From Saccharibacter floricola DSM 15669 (GTDB lineage Bacteria > Pseudomonadota > Alphaproteobacteria > Acetobacterales > Acetobacteraceae), in contig NZ_KB899334.1 in NCBI RefSeq assembly GCF_000378165.1, forward strand, positions 62,001-126,000: 64,000 nucleotides of DNA, in the 5' to 3' direction. The position numbers and the translations under genes are program-made. Shown piece by piece: positions 38,602-48,479 of the stretch (its first letter is position 1; every line of letters starts with the position of its first letter). Under the pieces are notes generated by a model that saw only the letters and a program-made list of their open reading frames with translations, had not been told where the DNA came from and did no database searches.

Positions 38602-39557
38602 GGGTGCACCTCATAAGCTGGTAAGCGCCGTTTAACTTTAGAGCTTCCACTCCCTCCTAAAATCCATAAAGAGCGAAGTTGATCCGTCATTTTTCGCAAA
38701 CTGTCGGCCGTTGCTTCGGCCTCAATCATAAGCTGTGGCAATTGTTCCGTACTCAGGGCTGTATTATGCATGATGGCGTTCACATCAGGAGTAGACTTCT
38801 TGAGATCTCCAGTTATGACATGTGCATTACTTAACGTCCCATTCGCTTCTTGCAACGTCGTGTCAAGCTTTCTTTCAAGAGGCTGCACATTCTGGATAGC
38901 CGCATTGAGGCTTAATAAAAGCTGGTTAACATGCTGAGCCGTTTCTGGCTTACTCAACAACTCTCCTGCTGTCCCCTTCCCTGCTCGCAAGTCTACAAGC
39001 AGTTCCTTCGCTTGCTGCGTAATCGCCTGCACATTGTCCATCGCCGGTAAGAGACGAGCACGCACATCTCTTAGCGTCTGTATAATCATATCGGCAGGAT
39101 TGAGCTCAACATTCGCTTGCATGACCGCAAACCCCCAATCAAGCGGCTGTCCTTGCCCACGTGACAGCTCAATGTAACTCGCCCCTGCTACAACGAAACG
39201 CCGTCGAATTGTCGCCGTACTGTCTGTACGAATATAACGCTCAAACTGAGGTTCAATCGTCCCTTCTGCCGACATACGGCCAGCTTCGTTCATATCAATC
39301 TTACGAATCTCACCAACATGAACACCCATCACCTCAATATCATTGTTGATTGCTAATCCGGCAACACCGCTCTCTGGGAGCACAAAATGAATCCGCCCTG
39401 CTGGAGTAAGCCATTGCCGCAAGAAGCCCGCCTCAATGATGGCCGCTATCAGCACAACGAGTGCTACCAAAACGAGAAGCCCGACCCACTCATCGGCATA
39501 GCGATTACGAAATAATGGCCTTGCTGTATCTGTCTGACGTTTTAGGCGCAGCATCAC
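38598..39557 (-). CDS. MCE (MlaD-like) lipid-transport protein
   Basis: 319 residues: one N-terminal membrane segment (about 25-47), an MCE domain (HFVLPESGVAGLAINNDIEVMGVHVGEIRKI and RRRFVVAGASYIELSRG) and a long helical C-terminal part (about 155-300) with coiled-coil character. MlaD-like proteins form hexameric rings that carry lipids across the periplasm. It overlaps the ATPase-like gene and the lipoprotein gene by 4 nt each. Confidence 0.88.
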   Translation of the reverse strand: MMLRLKRQTDTARPLFRNRYADEWVGLLVLVALVVLIAAIIEAGFLRQWLTPAGRIHFVLPESGVAGLAINNDIEVMGVHVGEIRKIDMNEAGRMSAEGTIEPQFERYIRTDSTATIRRRFVVAGASYIELSRGQGQPLDWGFAVMQANVELNPADMIIQTLRDVRARLLPAMDNVQAITQQAKELLVDLRAGKGTAGELLSKPETAQHVNQLLLSLNAAIQNVQPLERKLDTTLQEANGTLSNAHVITGDLKKSTPDVNAIMHNTALSTEQLPQLMIEAEATADSLRKMTDQLRSLWILGGSGSSKVKRRLPAYEVHP

Positions 39558-40270
39558 GCACTCCTCATTTCCATAAGACCACTATCACCTAGGCGAAACA
39601 CCTGCATGTTCTCTTTCACGTAATCATGCCAAACTGCATGGTCAGACGCTATCCATACAACAGCACAGCCCCTCTGCATGGCCGCTGTCAACTCAGAAAG
39701 AAAAGCCTCATATAGTCCCTCCGGCTGTAAAGAAACGGGGTCTTCTAAAAGCAGCAGAGAAGGCTTTCCCAAAAAAGCCCGAATATATTCAGCGCGCCGT
39801 CGATCCAGAGCTGACAGACGCCCCGGGGGCTGTATGGGTAACCCGGGCAAACCAAACCGTATCCCCAGCTTTACCGCTTCCTCAACCAAAACATCTAAAT
39901 CTGTTGAACTATGATGAAGACGAGGCCACATGACGTTCATGTGAGTACCGTAGAGGTCTATCCAATTACCACTTGAAAAAACACGCCCTATACGTCCTCT
40001 CAGAGCCCATACCTGACGCTCTTCAAGGTCTTTCCAATCCAAGCCCATACATTTCACGGAACCTTCACCTGTGGGCAAAACGCCCGTGCAAACGTCAACA
40101 AATTGCGTTCGCTGCACCGCATCACGGCATTCGATAAGAGCACATTCTCCAGGCCCTAACAAAAAATTATATTTTGCCGAGGCCAAGCCGCTATCCCCCA
40201 GCATAGGCCGTGCTTCCATAAGTTCCAAAGCAGCTGAATAGGAAGCTGTTGTCATTGTTTCGCTCATCAT
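39554..40270 (-). CDS. Degenerate MlaF-like ABC ATPase subunit
   Basis: 238 residues that follow the ABC ATPase layout but lack key catalytic residues. The strand before the P-loop is normal (GPGECALI), yet the Walker A positions 47-55 read ECRDAVQRT instead of GxxGxGKST, so the lysine is absent. The Q-loop position reads VFSSGNW, the signature reads RLSALDRR, and Walker B reads LLLLEDP with the D-E order reversed; the H-loop SDH remains. I checked the codons directly and see no frameshift. It probably cannot hydrolyse ATP normally. It overlaps its neighbours by 4 nt, so it is translated as part of the MCE operon. Confidence 0.75.
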   Translation of the reverse strand: MMSETMTTASYSAALELMEARPMLGDSGLASAKYNFLLGPGECALIECRDAVQRTQFVDVCTGVLPTGEGSVKCMGLDWKDLEERQVWALRGRIGRVFSSGNWIDLYGTHMNVMWPRLHHSSTDLDVLVEEAVKLGIRFGLPGLPIQPPGRLSALDRRRAEYIRAFLGKPSLLLLEDPVSLQPEGLYEAFLSELTAAMQRGCAVVWIASDHAVWHDYVKENMQVFRLGDSGLMEMRSA

Positions 40271-41085
40271 ACGCTCCCTAGAACCAGATCAACGACAACA
40301 TTAATCGCAAGGACAGACAGTATTCCCCGTGAAAACCCGCGAGGAAGAAGGGTTGTTAAATTGTCTTCTGATGTAATATCCATTCCAGATAGGCAGCAAC
40401 ACAACCCAACAACCAAGCCACTTAATAAGAATTTGATAGGAATGCCGATATAATCAAGCGGATTAACGCTGTTGACCACTTGAAACATGAACGACCAAAG
40501 AGAAACGGTTACTATCCCTTTAGCCCAACAAACAACATAACCTGTTCCCAAAGCAATCAAGCTAAATAATGTTCCCAGTGTGAAGCCACTAATGGTCATC
40601 GCAACAGTGCGTGGCAACACGAAACTTAAAAATGGATCAATGCCTAAACTCGTAAGTGTTTTTAATTGCCCTTGCGTCGCGAGATTTCCCATCTCAGCAA
40701 GCATCAACATGCCCGACCGACCAAGTAGAATCACACCAACGAGAACAGGCGCTATCTCACGCACCAAAACGCTTGCAAGGATTCCCCCGGTCATCTGCGC
40801 CATCCCGGCAAATCCAAGCCAAAAAACAGCCTGCGCGACAATTCCAAACCCTGTTATGCTCGCGACAACAATGACACTAAGCAAACCACCCGCCGTGACC
40901 TGTCGTAAGGTCTTCCAAAACTCAATCTTAACCGTACGACGCCATGTGCTGGGAAGGAATATTTCTTTTAAGATTCCCCATCCTGCACCGATCATAATCA
41001 GCATAAAACGCGGTTGAGACCGTGTAACCCGCCCGACAAAACCGGTTACGCGATGTATAATTAAAAAGCGCTCAGAAATATTCAT
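40267..41085 (-). CDS. MlaE-type ABC permease
   Basis: 272 residues of the MlaE/permease family with about five membrane segments. Family blocks: VREIAPVLVGVILLGRSGMLMLAEMGNL, LKTLTSLGIDPFLSFVLPR, and a C-terminal glycine-rich hydrophobic stretch. The usual EQIDAL helix reads GQLKTL here. Together with the MlaD-like protein it forms an inner-membrane lipid transporter. 4-nt overlaps on both sides. Confidence 0.87.
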   Translation of the reverse strand: MNISERFLIIHRVTGFVGRVTRSQPRFMLIMIGAGWGILKEIFLPSTWRRTVKIEFWKTLRQVTAGGLLSVIVVASITGFGIVAQAVFWLGFAGMAQMTGGILASVLVREIAPVLVGVILLGRSGMLMLAEMGNLATQGQLKTLTSLGIDPFLSFVLPRTVAMTISGFTLGTLFSLIALGTGYVVCWAKGIVTVSLWSFMFQVVNSVNPLDYIGIPIKFLLSGLVVGLCCCLSGMDITSEDNLTTLLPRGFSRGILSVLAINVVVDLVLGSV

Positions 41086-43415
41086 CGCCGACCTGCCAAG
41101 ATATAACTTCGTGTAACACCACTTCCCGGCAAGTAGAAATCTCCTCTAGGCCTAAAAAGGAAATAACTTCTTAATTCTTGATATGCTTGCTCAGAAACTT
41201 GTATTTGACCATCATCAGGAGAATTACGGGCCAACAACTCTGCAACATTGAGGCCCTCCCCCCAAATATTGAACACATCAGGGTCTTTCCCCAGATGAGA
41301 AGCCATAACAGGCCCCACATCAAAACCAATACGGAAAGTCAGGTCAGTATTAATTCCTGCTAGCGCCATCAAACATGCTTCACGTATCCTAATCGCTGAA
41401 TCAGCTAATCGAAGAGCGTCCCCATGGTTAAGTTTTTGCTGACAGCTCCCTAAAAAGACCACACGGCTCCCAGAAACCTGTACGGCAAACAGTCCAGTTT
41501 CACGCGCTATATTTTGTATTCGAGACGACAGATCACCAATGAGTTGGATCATCTGTTTCGCCGCATCTTGTTGCGCTGTATAGGCACCAGCAAATTCAAG
41601 CACCATAAGCGGAACCGCTGGATACAATCCAGTTTCCGGCACAGCCTTTGTTCCATCTAACGGATTAACCAAAAAGCCATGGACATAATGAATCTGCTCA
41701 TCATGATCAGCAACAGCACGTTCAAAGTAGCTATCTTGCCCTGTTGATGGTGCAGTTTTCTCTACCCGCTGTTCCTGAGCAAAACGAACAGCCAATACAG
41801 AGGACGCCAAAGCAACAATACGCTCTATCCCTTCATTGTGGCCCGCATTCTCTATCATGAGAGCTCCAACAGGACGGTGCTGCTCTGTTACTGGGAAAAA
41901 CAGTAAACGTTGAGTGTTCGCGGTTCTCATAACCAGCCGATGGAACACCTCAAAACGCTCATCTTGCGTCGCATCCGACACATTAACAGCGTACATCTCA
42001 GATAATGTTTCAAACAATTTCTCATAAGATGATTTATTGAGCTCTATCCCCGCAGCATGCACGTTACGGGCTGCGTCAAACATATCCTCACAAATGAGGC
42101 GCTGCTTATCTGAAAGCAAGCGCCAAACACTCACTCTTTTTCCTCCTGAGCGTTCTGCTAAGGCTTCTGTCAAAATTGGGATTTCCTGAGAAGGATTAAG
42201 CAAACCTGGTGTGTTTGCTACCCGAAGCAGAATCGCATTTTCACGTTTTTCTTCATCACTTCGTCCACGAATAACCTTTTGCAAACGTTCCACACGGCGC
42301 CCTTGATAGATCAGCCCCAAGGCAAGCAGAGAAGCAAGACCAACAATAAGGAGTGAAAAATAGATCGTTTGCTTTTGTACATCTTGCGTAAAGCTCGCGA
42401 AGTCATTTTCCGGAGCATTCAGAAGCAGCACCCATGACCGCTTTGCTAATGGCATAGCAGACGCAATCGTCACATAGTTCTGTCCCCTTGCATGGACTAA
42501 ACCAGCACCATCCCCTCTAACCCTGAAAATATTTAATGCTCGCACAAAAACAGGTTGTATAACCGGGTCTAAATGAACATCGGCAGCATTAAACCCCGGC
42601 TTCTCAAGGCCCTCCATATTGCGACCAGCAATAACATGACCATCCAAATCAACGATAACAGCTTTGCCGCTCTTCCCAACTTTCAAGCTGTTAACAAACT
42701 TCGTTAACTGGTTGAGAGAAACATTAATCGCAAAGACAAAACGATGCCCGTCTAATGTGTGGAACGACGTTGACGCAGTAACAATAAATTGATGCGTTGA
42801 GACATACGGATATGGGTCTGTCCAATAGAGACGGTTACTTCCTTCTTGGTGCTCGTGACGTATACCCCCTGTGTACCAAGGCCTTGTCCGCGAATCGTAA
42901 TCCCCCGCTGGATACCTCTCAACGCTCAGAAATTTTCCATGAGAATCTGTCGTTGTATTCTCAAAAAGATTTTCCCCATTCTTCTTTTTAAGTGCCAGCT
43001 CCACATAATTATCACCATGGCGTGATACCATCCAAACACGCCCGTCTTCATCTCCCAAAAAGAAGCTATCAACCTGTGGTGCATTTTTAAGAACGGCCCT
43101 CCCCAACGACATAAAAGTTGCGGCATTCTGGTCAACATCAGGTCGATTCAACGCATCACGTGCAACAATGGATGTGGATGTCGCAGGCGAAAGATAATCG
43201 CTGACTTCTTGCGTAATATAACGCTGCTGTGTCCTCAAAAGATTACGTGACAGGACAATCGCCCCCTCACGCATCGTATGATAGGTATGCAACGTTACGA
43301 GAGCGATGGTACCAATAACCAGAAGCACCCCCAAGATAGGCGCTATAAACTGGAATATCTGCCAACGCCGGTTCGCTAAGCTCGCGGCGGGATCAACGAT
43401 TTCATCTGACGACAA
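41082..43415 (-). CDS. Membrane sensor with dCache, GAF-like and degenerate class III cyclase domain
   Basis: 777 residues: membrane segment 1 (about 22-44), a periplasmic double-Cache-like sensor domain (about 60-335; RPWYTGGIR and WTDPYPYVSTHQFIVTAST are Cache-like), membrane segment 2 (about 350-372), a GAF-like region (about 395-560) and a cyclase-like domain (about 600-777). In the last, the first metal Asp is replaced (EFAGAYTA, G610) and the second likewise (VSGSRVVFLGS), while the dimer-type block VFNIWGEGLNVAELLA lacks the usual Arg. Catalysis is unlikely; it may sense and regulate. TTG start with AAGGG 9 nt before. It heads the MCE operon, overlapping the permease by 4 nt. Confidence 0.75.
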   Translation of the reverse strand: MSSDEIVDPAASLANRRWQIFQFIAPILGVLLVIGTIALVTLHTYHTMREGAIVLSRNLLRTQQRYITQEVSDYLSPATSTSIVARDALNRPDVDQNAATFMSLGRAVLKNAPQVDSFFLGDEDGRVWMVSRHGDNYVELALKKKNGENLFENTTTDSHGKFLSVERYPAGDYDSRTRPWYTGGIRHEHQEGSNRLYWTDPYPYVSTHQFIVTASTSFHTLDGHRFVFAINVSLNQLTKFVNSLKVGKSGKAVIVDLDGHVIAGRNMEGLEKPGFNAADVHLDPVIQPVFVRALNIFRVRGDGAGLVHARGQNYVTIASAMPLAKRSWVLLLNAPENDFASFTQDVQKQTIYFSLLIVGLASLLALGLIYQGRRVERLQKVIRGRSDEEKRENAILLRVANTPGLLNPSQEIPILTEALAERSGGKRVSVWRLLSDKQRLICEDMFDAARNVHAAGIELNKSSYEKLFETLSEMYAVNVSDATQDERFEVFHRLVMRTANTQRLLFFPVTEQHRPVGALMIENAGHNEGIERIVALASSVLAVRFAQEQRVEKTAPSTGQDSYFERAVADHDEQIHYVHGFLVNPLDGTKAVPETGLYPAVPLMVLEFAGAYTAQQDAAKQMIQLIGDLSSRIQNIARETGLFAVQVSGSRVVFLGSCQQKLNHGDALRLADSAIRIREACLMALAGINTDLTFRIGFDVGPVMASHLGKDPDVFNIWGEGLNVAELLARNSPDDGQIQVSEQAYQELRSYFLFRPRGDFYLPGSGVTRSYILAGRR

Positions 43416-43510
43416 GATTCTTCACCCTTTTATTGATCGTCACGTCTTGGGAAATTTAGCCCATCTTTTTAAAGATAGCGGACTGTCCGTTTCTCACATT
43501 CTCTACTATC

Positions 43511-44359
43511 ATGCCGCTAATGATGAAGCGCAACCATCTTTCTCACCGTTCGGTTCTTTCTCTCACAGGGAAAGAACGTTTGACCTTCCTCCAAGGTCTC
43601 ATCACTAACGATGTTCTTTCCCTGAAAAATGGAGAGATCTGTTGGGCAGCCCTTCTAAACGCACAAGGGCGTATCCAAAGTCTTTTCTTTGTCTTTGGTA
43701 CGCCTGACGCGCTTTTTCTTGATCTCCCTGATGATCACGCAGAAACAGTCATGAAGCAGCTGAAGCGTTTCCGTCTTCGAGCTGACGTCACTATCGAACT
43801 GACCTCCCTCACTGTGTTATCAGGTTCTTGTAAAGATCCTCAGCCTTCTCACGCTCTATGCTGTGCGCGTGACCCACGCCATCCTCATCTTGGCTGGCGT
43901 GCACTCGCAGACCATTCTTCAGAAAGCGACGATAAAGGTGAAGGTGACGCTGTCTTCCAACGTCGTCGCCTTGCGCTCGGCATTCCTGAAATGGCGGACC
44001 TTGGCGCTCCCGGGCAAACTCTTGCGCTGGAAGCTAATCTAGATGCTCTCAATGGCGTTTCATGGGAAAAAGGCTGCTATCTAGGGCAGGAAGTTACGGC
44101 GCGCATGCATTATCGTGCCCATGCGAAAAGACGTCTTCTTCCTGTCATTCTTCCCGATGATGCTTCTTTTTCTTGTGGAGACGATATTTTTTCTCACGAC
44201 CAACATATAGGCACATTAAGATCGACCTGCGGGCCCTATGGGCTGGCGATGGTTCATCGGGACGCGTGGAACAATAATAACCTTCATATCAAAGAACGCA
44301 CTATCCAGCTTGTATGGCCGGAATGGCTTCCAACGACATTACGTCCCGAAAAAGGATAA
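43511..44359 (+). CDS. ygfZ: YgfZ/GcvT-domain folate-binding protein
   Basis: 282 residues of the YgfZ family, which helps maintain iron-sulfur clusters in a folate-dependent way. The signature KGCYLGQEVTAR is present and LTGKERLTFLQGLITNDV matches the N-terminal domain. Three ATGs lie close together (43511, 43520, 43523), none with a clear ribosome-binding site, so the exact start is uncertain by a few codons. It diverges from the MCE operon and is 9 nt upstream of hisI. Confidence 0.88.
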   Translation: MPLMMKRNHLSHRSVLSLTGKERLTFLQGLITNDVLSLKNGEICWAALLNAQGRIQSLFFVFGTPDALFLDLPDDHAETVMKQLKRFRLRADVTIELTSLTVLSGSCKDPQPSHALCCARDPRHPHLGWRALADHSSESDDKGEGDAVFQRRRLALGIPEMADLGAPGQTLALEANLDALNGVSWEKGCYLGQEVTARMHYRAHAKRRLLPVILPDDASFSCGDDIFSHDQHIGTLRSTCGPYGLAMVHRDAWNNNNLHIKERTIQLVWPEWLPTTLRPEKG

Positions 44360-44368
44360 ACTTACTTT

Positions 44369-44785
44369 ATGAACTGGTCTTCCGTCCCTGATAGCGTGCT
44401 TCACGACATTCTCGAAGCAGTCTCCTTCAACAGTGATGGCCTCATCACGGCAATCGCACAAGATGAGACGCGTCACGTCTTGATGCTCGCATGGATGAAT
44501 AAGGAAGCACTGGCTGAAACATTAAAAACTGGCCGTGTATGCTATTATTCCCGGAGTCGTCAGTCCCTCTGGCGCAAGGGGGAAACCTCAGGACAAGAGC
44601 AGCACCTTCTCTCTGCCGATCTGGACTGCGATATGGATGCTATTCTTCTAACAGTAAGGCAAAAGGGAGTCGCGTGTCATACAGGCCGCAGGAGCTGCTT
44701 CTACCAAAGCGTTACACCGCAAGGCTTAACGGAAAACGCAGCTCCCGACATTTCGCCTGAGCAGCTTTATCACTCAAAAAATTAA
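44369..44785 (+). CDS. hisI: Phosphoribosyl-AMP cyclohydrolase
   Basis: Third step of histidine synthesis. 138 residues with [27 protein letters not shown] and the metal motif [11 protein letters not shown], followed by [10 protein letters not shown], all typical of HisI. No HisE domain is fused. It follows ygfZ and converges on fghA with a 4-nt overlap at the ends. Confidence 0.96.
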   Translation: MNWSSVPDSVLHDILEAVSFNSDGLITAIAQDETRHVLMLAWMNKEALAETLKTGRVCYYSRSRQSLWRKGETSGQEQHLLSADLDCDMDAILLTVRQKGVACHTGRRSCFYQSVTPQGLTENAAPDISPEQLYHSKN

Positions 44786-45636
44786 GCGCGTAATTCTGCG
44801 GCATGATGGTTGATGTGATCTTCTATAAAGCTTTGCACAAACCAATAAGAATGATCAAAACCCTCATGCTGCCTTAACGTTAGCGCCTGACCAGCACTAC
44901 GAGCGGCCTCTTGCAACAAGTTGGGTTGTAGTTTCTCAAGGAAATTATCACTCAACCCTTGGTCAACCAGTAATGTCCCTGGGTGATGCTTGCCAGCCTT
45001 AAGCAGCAAGCACGGGTCATACTGTTGCCACAGCGATTGATTGCCGCCGAAATAAAGATTGGCAGCCTTCTCTCCCCAGTCAGTCCGAGAAGGGGAAGAA
45101 AGAGGGGCAAAAGCTGAGACGGTTTTCCACTTGTCTGGCGCGGAAAGAGCAAAGCTCAGTGCGCCCATTCCCCCCATAGAATGTCCCATAATACCACAAC
45201 GTTCGGGGATAAAGGGGAAAGTCTCTTCCATGAGAGCTGGGAGTTCTTTCCCAACATAAGAAGCCATCCGGTAATGCTCAGACCACGGTTGGGCTGTTGC
45301 GTCTACATAATATCCAGCGCCTGTTCCGATGTCATAAGAATCGTCCTCTCCCGCAATGTTCGCTCCACGGGGTGAGGTGTCTGGCGCAATCAGCGCAATA
45401 CCATGTTTTGCAGCATATCGAACGGCATTCGCTTTAATCAAAAACGTTTCTTGCGTGCACGTTAAGCCTGCCAACACATAGATTGTCGGGACAGAAGCCC
45501 CCTCTAAGGCTTGACGAGGCAGAAAAACACCAACCTTAGCATCTAAACCCAGCTCACGCGATGCATGAGAGAGGAAGCTTACTTCCCCTCCGCAGCAAGC
45601 ATGGCGCTCTAACAGTTGTACTGTATCGCCCACCAT
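44782..45636 (-). CDS. fghA: S-formylglutathione hydrolase
   Basis: 284-residue esterase of the glutathione-dependent formaldehyde pathway, releasing formate. Catalytic serine in [28 protein letters not shown]-type block (here [14 protein letters not shown]), [11 protein letters not shown] and [12 protein letters not shown] are family signatures, the last with the catalytic His. It starts 3 nt after the frmA stop, with GGAG inside the end of frmA. Confidence 0.95.
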   Translation of the reverse strand: MVGDTVQLLERHACCGGEVSFLSHASRELGLDAKVGVFLPRQALEGASVPTIYVLAGLTCTQETFLIKANAVRYAAKHGIALIAPDTSPRGANIAGEDDSYDIGTGAGYYVDATAQPWSEHYRMASYVGKELPALMEETFPFIPERCGIMGHSMGGMGALSFALSAPDKWKTVSAFAPLSSPSRTDWGEKAANLYFGGNQSLWQQYDPCLLLKAGKHHPGTLLVDQGLSDNFLEKLQPNLLQEAARSAGQALTLRQHEGFDHSYWFVQSFIEDHINHHAAELRA

Positions 45637-45639
45637 ACT

Positions 45640-46755
45640 TTAGTACTCCACAACATTACGGATTCCCTCACCACGACTCATCATCTCGAAGCCCTCGTTG
45701 ATATCCTCAAGCTTCAATTTATGCGTGATCAGGTCATCAATATTAATGTGACCTTCCATGTACCAATCCACAATTTTTGGAACATCTGTGCGACCACGTG
45801 CGCCACCAAACGCAGAACCAATCCAGCGACGTCCGGTCACGAGTTGGAACGGACGCGTACTAATCTCCTGTCCGGCACCGGCCACGCCAATAACACAAGA
45901 AACACCCCAGCCGCGGTGCGCACTTTCCAAAGCTTGACGCATAAGTGTTACATTACCGACACACTCAAACGTGTAATCAGCCCCTCCGCCTGTCATCTCG
46001 ATCAGATGCCCAACGATATCACCGTTTTCACCGAGATCTTTTGGATTGACGAAGTCTGTCATCCCAAACTTACGCGCCATAGCTTCACGTTCTGGGTTGA
46101 TATCAATACCAATGATCCGGCGTGCACCAACCATCTTGGCACCCTGAATGACGTTAAGACCAATGCCACCCAGCCCAAAAACTGCAACCGTTGATCCAGC
46201 TTCTACCTTAGCGGTGAACAACACAGCACCAAGGCCTGTCGTGACACCACAACCGATATAGCAAACTTTATCGAAAGGGGCGTCTGGACGGATTTTAGCC
46301 AGAGAAATCTCAGGCATCACCGTATAATTCGCAAAGGTGGAGCAGCCCATATAATGATGGACAGGCTTGCCTTTGTAGGAAAAGCGCGTTGTCCCATCTG
46401 GGAGAAGCCCTTTCCCCTGCGTGCTACGAATGGATGTGCATAGATTCGTTTTCTGCGATAGGCAGGAAGGGCATTCACGGCATTCCGGTGTATAGAGCGG
46501 AATAACATGATCACCTGGCTTTAGGTGTTTCACACCAGAACCAACCTCACGTACGATTCCCGCCCCCTCATGACCTAAAATAGCAGGGAACAACCCCTCT
46601 GGATCTTGGCCAGACAACGTATATTTATCCGTATGACAAAGTCCTGTCGCCTTTACCTCAATAAGCACTTCCCCCTCACGAGGGCCTTCTAACTGAACAG
46701 TGTCAACAACGAGAGGCTTCCCAGCTTCCATTGCAATGGCGGCGCGCACGTCCAT
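45640..46755 (-). CDS. frmA: S-(hydroxymethyl)glutathione dehydrogenase (class III ADH)
   Basis: Oxidises the formaldehyde-glutathione adduct. 371 residues from the ATG at 46755 (AAGGAAG upstream); an ATG 18 nt earlier is less likely. Catalytic zinc: Cys in [15 protein letters not shown], His in [10 protein letters not shown] and Cys in YIGCGVTTG. Structural zinc: [19 protein letters not shown] fold: [17 protein letters not shown]. Forms an operon with fghA. Confidence 0.96.
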   Translation of the reverse strand: MDVRAAIAMEAGKPLVVDTVQLEGPREGEVLIEVKATGLCHTDKYTLSGQDPEGLFPAILGHEGAGIVREVGSGVKHLKPGDHVIPLYTPECRECPSCLSQKTNLCTSIRSTQGKGLLPDGTTRFSYKGKPVHHYMGCSTFANYTVMPEISLAKIRPDAPFDKVCYIGCGVTTGLGAVLFTAKVEAGSTVAVFGLGGIGLNVIQGAKMVGARRIIGIDINPEREAMARKFGMTDFVNPKDLGENGDIVGHLIEMTGGGADYTFECVGNVTLMRQALESAHRGWGVSCVIGVAGAGQEISTRPFQLVTGRRWIGSAFGGARGRTDVPKIVDWYMEGHINIDDLITHKLKLEDINEGFEMMSRGEGIRNVVEY

Positions 46756-46857
46756 AATATCTTCCTTCTTCATATTCTTGCCCTTTGAATGTGCTAATTC
46801 GTATCAGGGCTTCAAGCCCTATCTTCCGTTTTCTCTAAATTCGAGGAGCATCACCCT

Positions 46858-47733
46858 TTGATCGTCCAGCGCCGCTACGGTATGATTGCCCTGGTCAAAG
46901 AGACCATGCCATCTCTTATTATCCTCGCTTTGTGGGACTCTGTTGTTGTTATTCTGTTCCAAGTTTTTCACCAGGAATGGATGGAGCAACCCTCTCTTCC
47001 CATTTCCTTAATGGGGTCAGCACTCGCTATTTTCCTCGGCATTCGTAACAATGCTGCTTATGCCCGCTGGTGGGAAGGAAGAAGCCTCTGGGGATCTGTT
47101 ACGAATAATTGTCGCTCATTTGGTCGGCAAGCCGCAAGCCTTCTGCACAGCCGCCCAGATCTCGCACGTGCAATGGCAGCCTACCCATATATATTACGCG
47201 CCGCATTAAGTGGTAATGCTGTAGGACCAGAGATTGACACGCTTCTTACGCCCGAAATGAAGGAACGTATCTTTTCCTGCACGAACACATCTAATGCGTT
47301 GATTTACGAAATAGGAATTGAAGTTAAAAAAGAGGTAGAACGTTACAACATTGATGGTGCAGTTCATGGAACAGTCGACCGTATCTTGTCCGACCTTGCT
47401 AATGCACAAGGGGGACTTGAGAGAATTCGGAACACACCTCTTCCTGTACAGTATTCGATTCTCCCTAATATTGTGACACATCTTTTCTGTATCGTTCTTC
47501 CCTTCTCTGCCGTACAAACACTTGGCTGGATTACGCCACTCGGCTCCAGCATTATTGGCTTGCTTTTCCAGATGTTAGACCGTAGCGGACGGGACTTACA
47601 GGAGCCATTTAGCAATACCATACATGCTCTACCAATGCTGAATATGGCCCGTACGATTGAACGCGACCTTCTCCAGCCAATTGGCTTAAAAAGCCACCCT
47701 CTTCCCTCACCTAAAAATGGAATTCTTCCGTAA
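46858..47733 (+). CDS. Bestrophin-like (UPF0187/YneE) membrane channel
   Basis: 291 residues with four hydrophobic segments and the family blocks LGIRNNAAYARWWEGRSLWG and QEPFSNTIHALPM, matching bacterial bestrophin homologues, which form pentameric ion channels. The start is a TTG with GAGGAG 9 nt upstream; an ATG at 46882 lacks a ribosome-binding site. It diverges from frmA. Confidence 0.85.
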   Translation: MIVQRRYGMIALVKETMPSLIILALWDSVVVILFQVFHQEWMEQPSLPISLMGSALAIFLGIRNNAAYARWWEGRSLWGSVTNNCRSFGRQAASLLHSRPDLARAMAAYPYILRAALSGNAVGPEIDTLLTPEMKERIFSCTNTSNALIYEIGIEVKKEVERYNIDGAVHGTVDRILSDLANAQGGLERIRNTPLPVQYSILPNIVTHLFCIVLPFSAVQTLGWITPLGSSIIGLLFQMLDRSGRDLQEPFSNTIHALPMLNMARTIERDLLQPIGLKSHPLPSPKNGILP

Positions 47734-47791
47734 ATAGAAGAACTGTACGAAATACGAGACAAAGAGTGGTTTTTCTGATAGGATAAGCACT

Positions 47792-48382
47792 ATGAACAAC
47801 AGCTTCAGAATGCCTCATAAAGTTGGCGTAACGGACGAAATGGCCCGCACTGCTGCCAAGAACACCGCTCGCCAGAAAGACCCAGAACAGGGTAGCAACC
47901 CCTTCCGTGAAGGGGACGCAATTGTCTATGCCGCTCACGGCGTCGGCCATGTTGACCGCATCGGCGAGGAAGAGGTTGCCGGTACCAAGATTGAGATGAT
48001 CCAGATCTCTTTCCCTGGCAACCAAATGACGCTTCGTATTCCAATGGCTAAAGCTCGCAAATCGGGCTTACGCAAGATTGCGACGCGTGAAATCGTTGAT
48101 AAAGCAATGGCTGTCATTAAAGGCAAACCGCATGTCAGCCGTGGTATGTGGGCACGACGGGCCGTCGCCTATCAGGAAAAAATCAACTCCGGTGACCTTG
48201 TGCAAATCGCTGAGGTTTTGCGCGATCTACGTCGAAACGTTGATAGCCTTGATGGTAGCTTCTCTGAACGTAAAATTTTTGAAGCTGCTCAAGAACGTTT
48301 TGTTGCAGAACTCGCTGTTCTTGAGGGTAAAGAACCATCCAAGGTTCTTGATGAACTCACTCAAACCATGAAGAACGCCTAA
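47792..48382 (+). CDS. carD: CarD family transcription factor
   Basis: 196 residues. The N-terminal RNA-polymerase-interacting domain (NPFREGDAIVYAAHGVGHVDRI and MTLRIPMAKARKSGLR) is followed by a helical DNA-binding domain (WARRAVAYQEKINSGDL, AEVLRDLRR). CarD/CdnL proteins bind RNA polymerase beta and stabilise open complexes. Single gene ending at a strong terminator. Confidence 0.93.
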   Translation: MNNSFRMPHKVGVTDEMARTAAKNTARQKDPEQGSNPFREGDAIVYAAHGVGHVDRIGEEEVAGTKIEMIQISFPGNQMTLRIPMAKARKSGLRKIATREIVDKAMAVIKGKPHVSRGMWARRAVAYQEKINSGDLVQIAEVLRDLRRNVDSLDGSFSERKIFEAAQERFVAELAVLEGKEPSKVLDELTQTMKNA

Positions 48383-48394
48383 ATTATGTCATGT

Positions 48395-48435
48395 TCACCC
48401 CTAATGATAAAGAAATATTAGGGGTGATCTTTTTA
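48395..48435 (+). terminator. Rho-independent terminator of carD
   Basis: TCACCCCTAAT (48395-48405) pairs with ATTAGGGGTGA (48417-48427), 11 bp, followed by TCTTTTTA. Confidence 0.88.
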
Positions 48436-48479
48436 TAAAACTCCTTCCTCTGGCTGATCCTGAAAGGAATTGATGACCC

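Noticed and set aside
40580-41017. 145-codon plus-strand open frame
   Set aside because: Antisense to the MlaE-type permease and without family resemblance.
41082-43415. Active adenylate cyclase
   Set aside because: Both metal-binding Asp positions and the catalytic Arg are replaced.
45616-46194. 192-codon plus-strand open frame
   Set aside because: Lies opposite the well-supported frmA gene and has no recognisable domain; a shadow frame.
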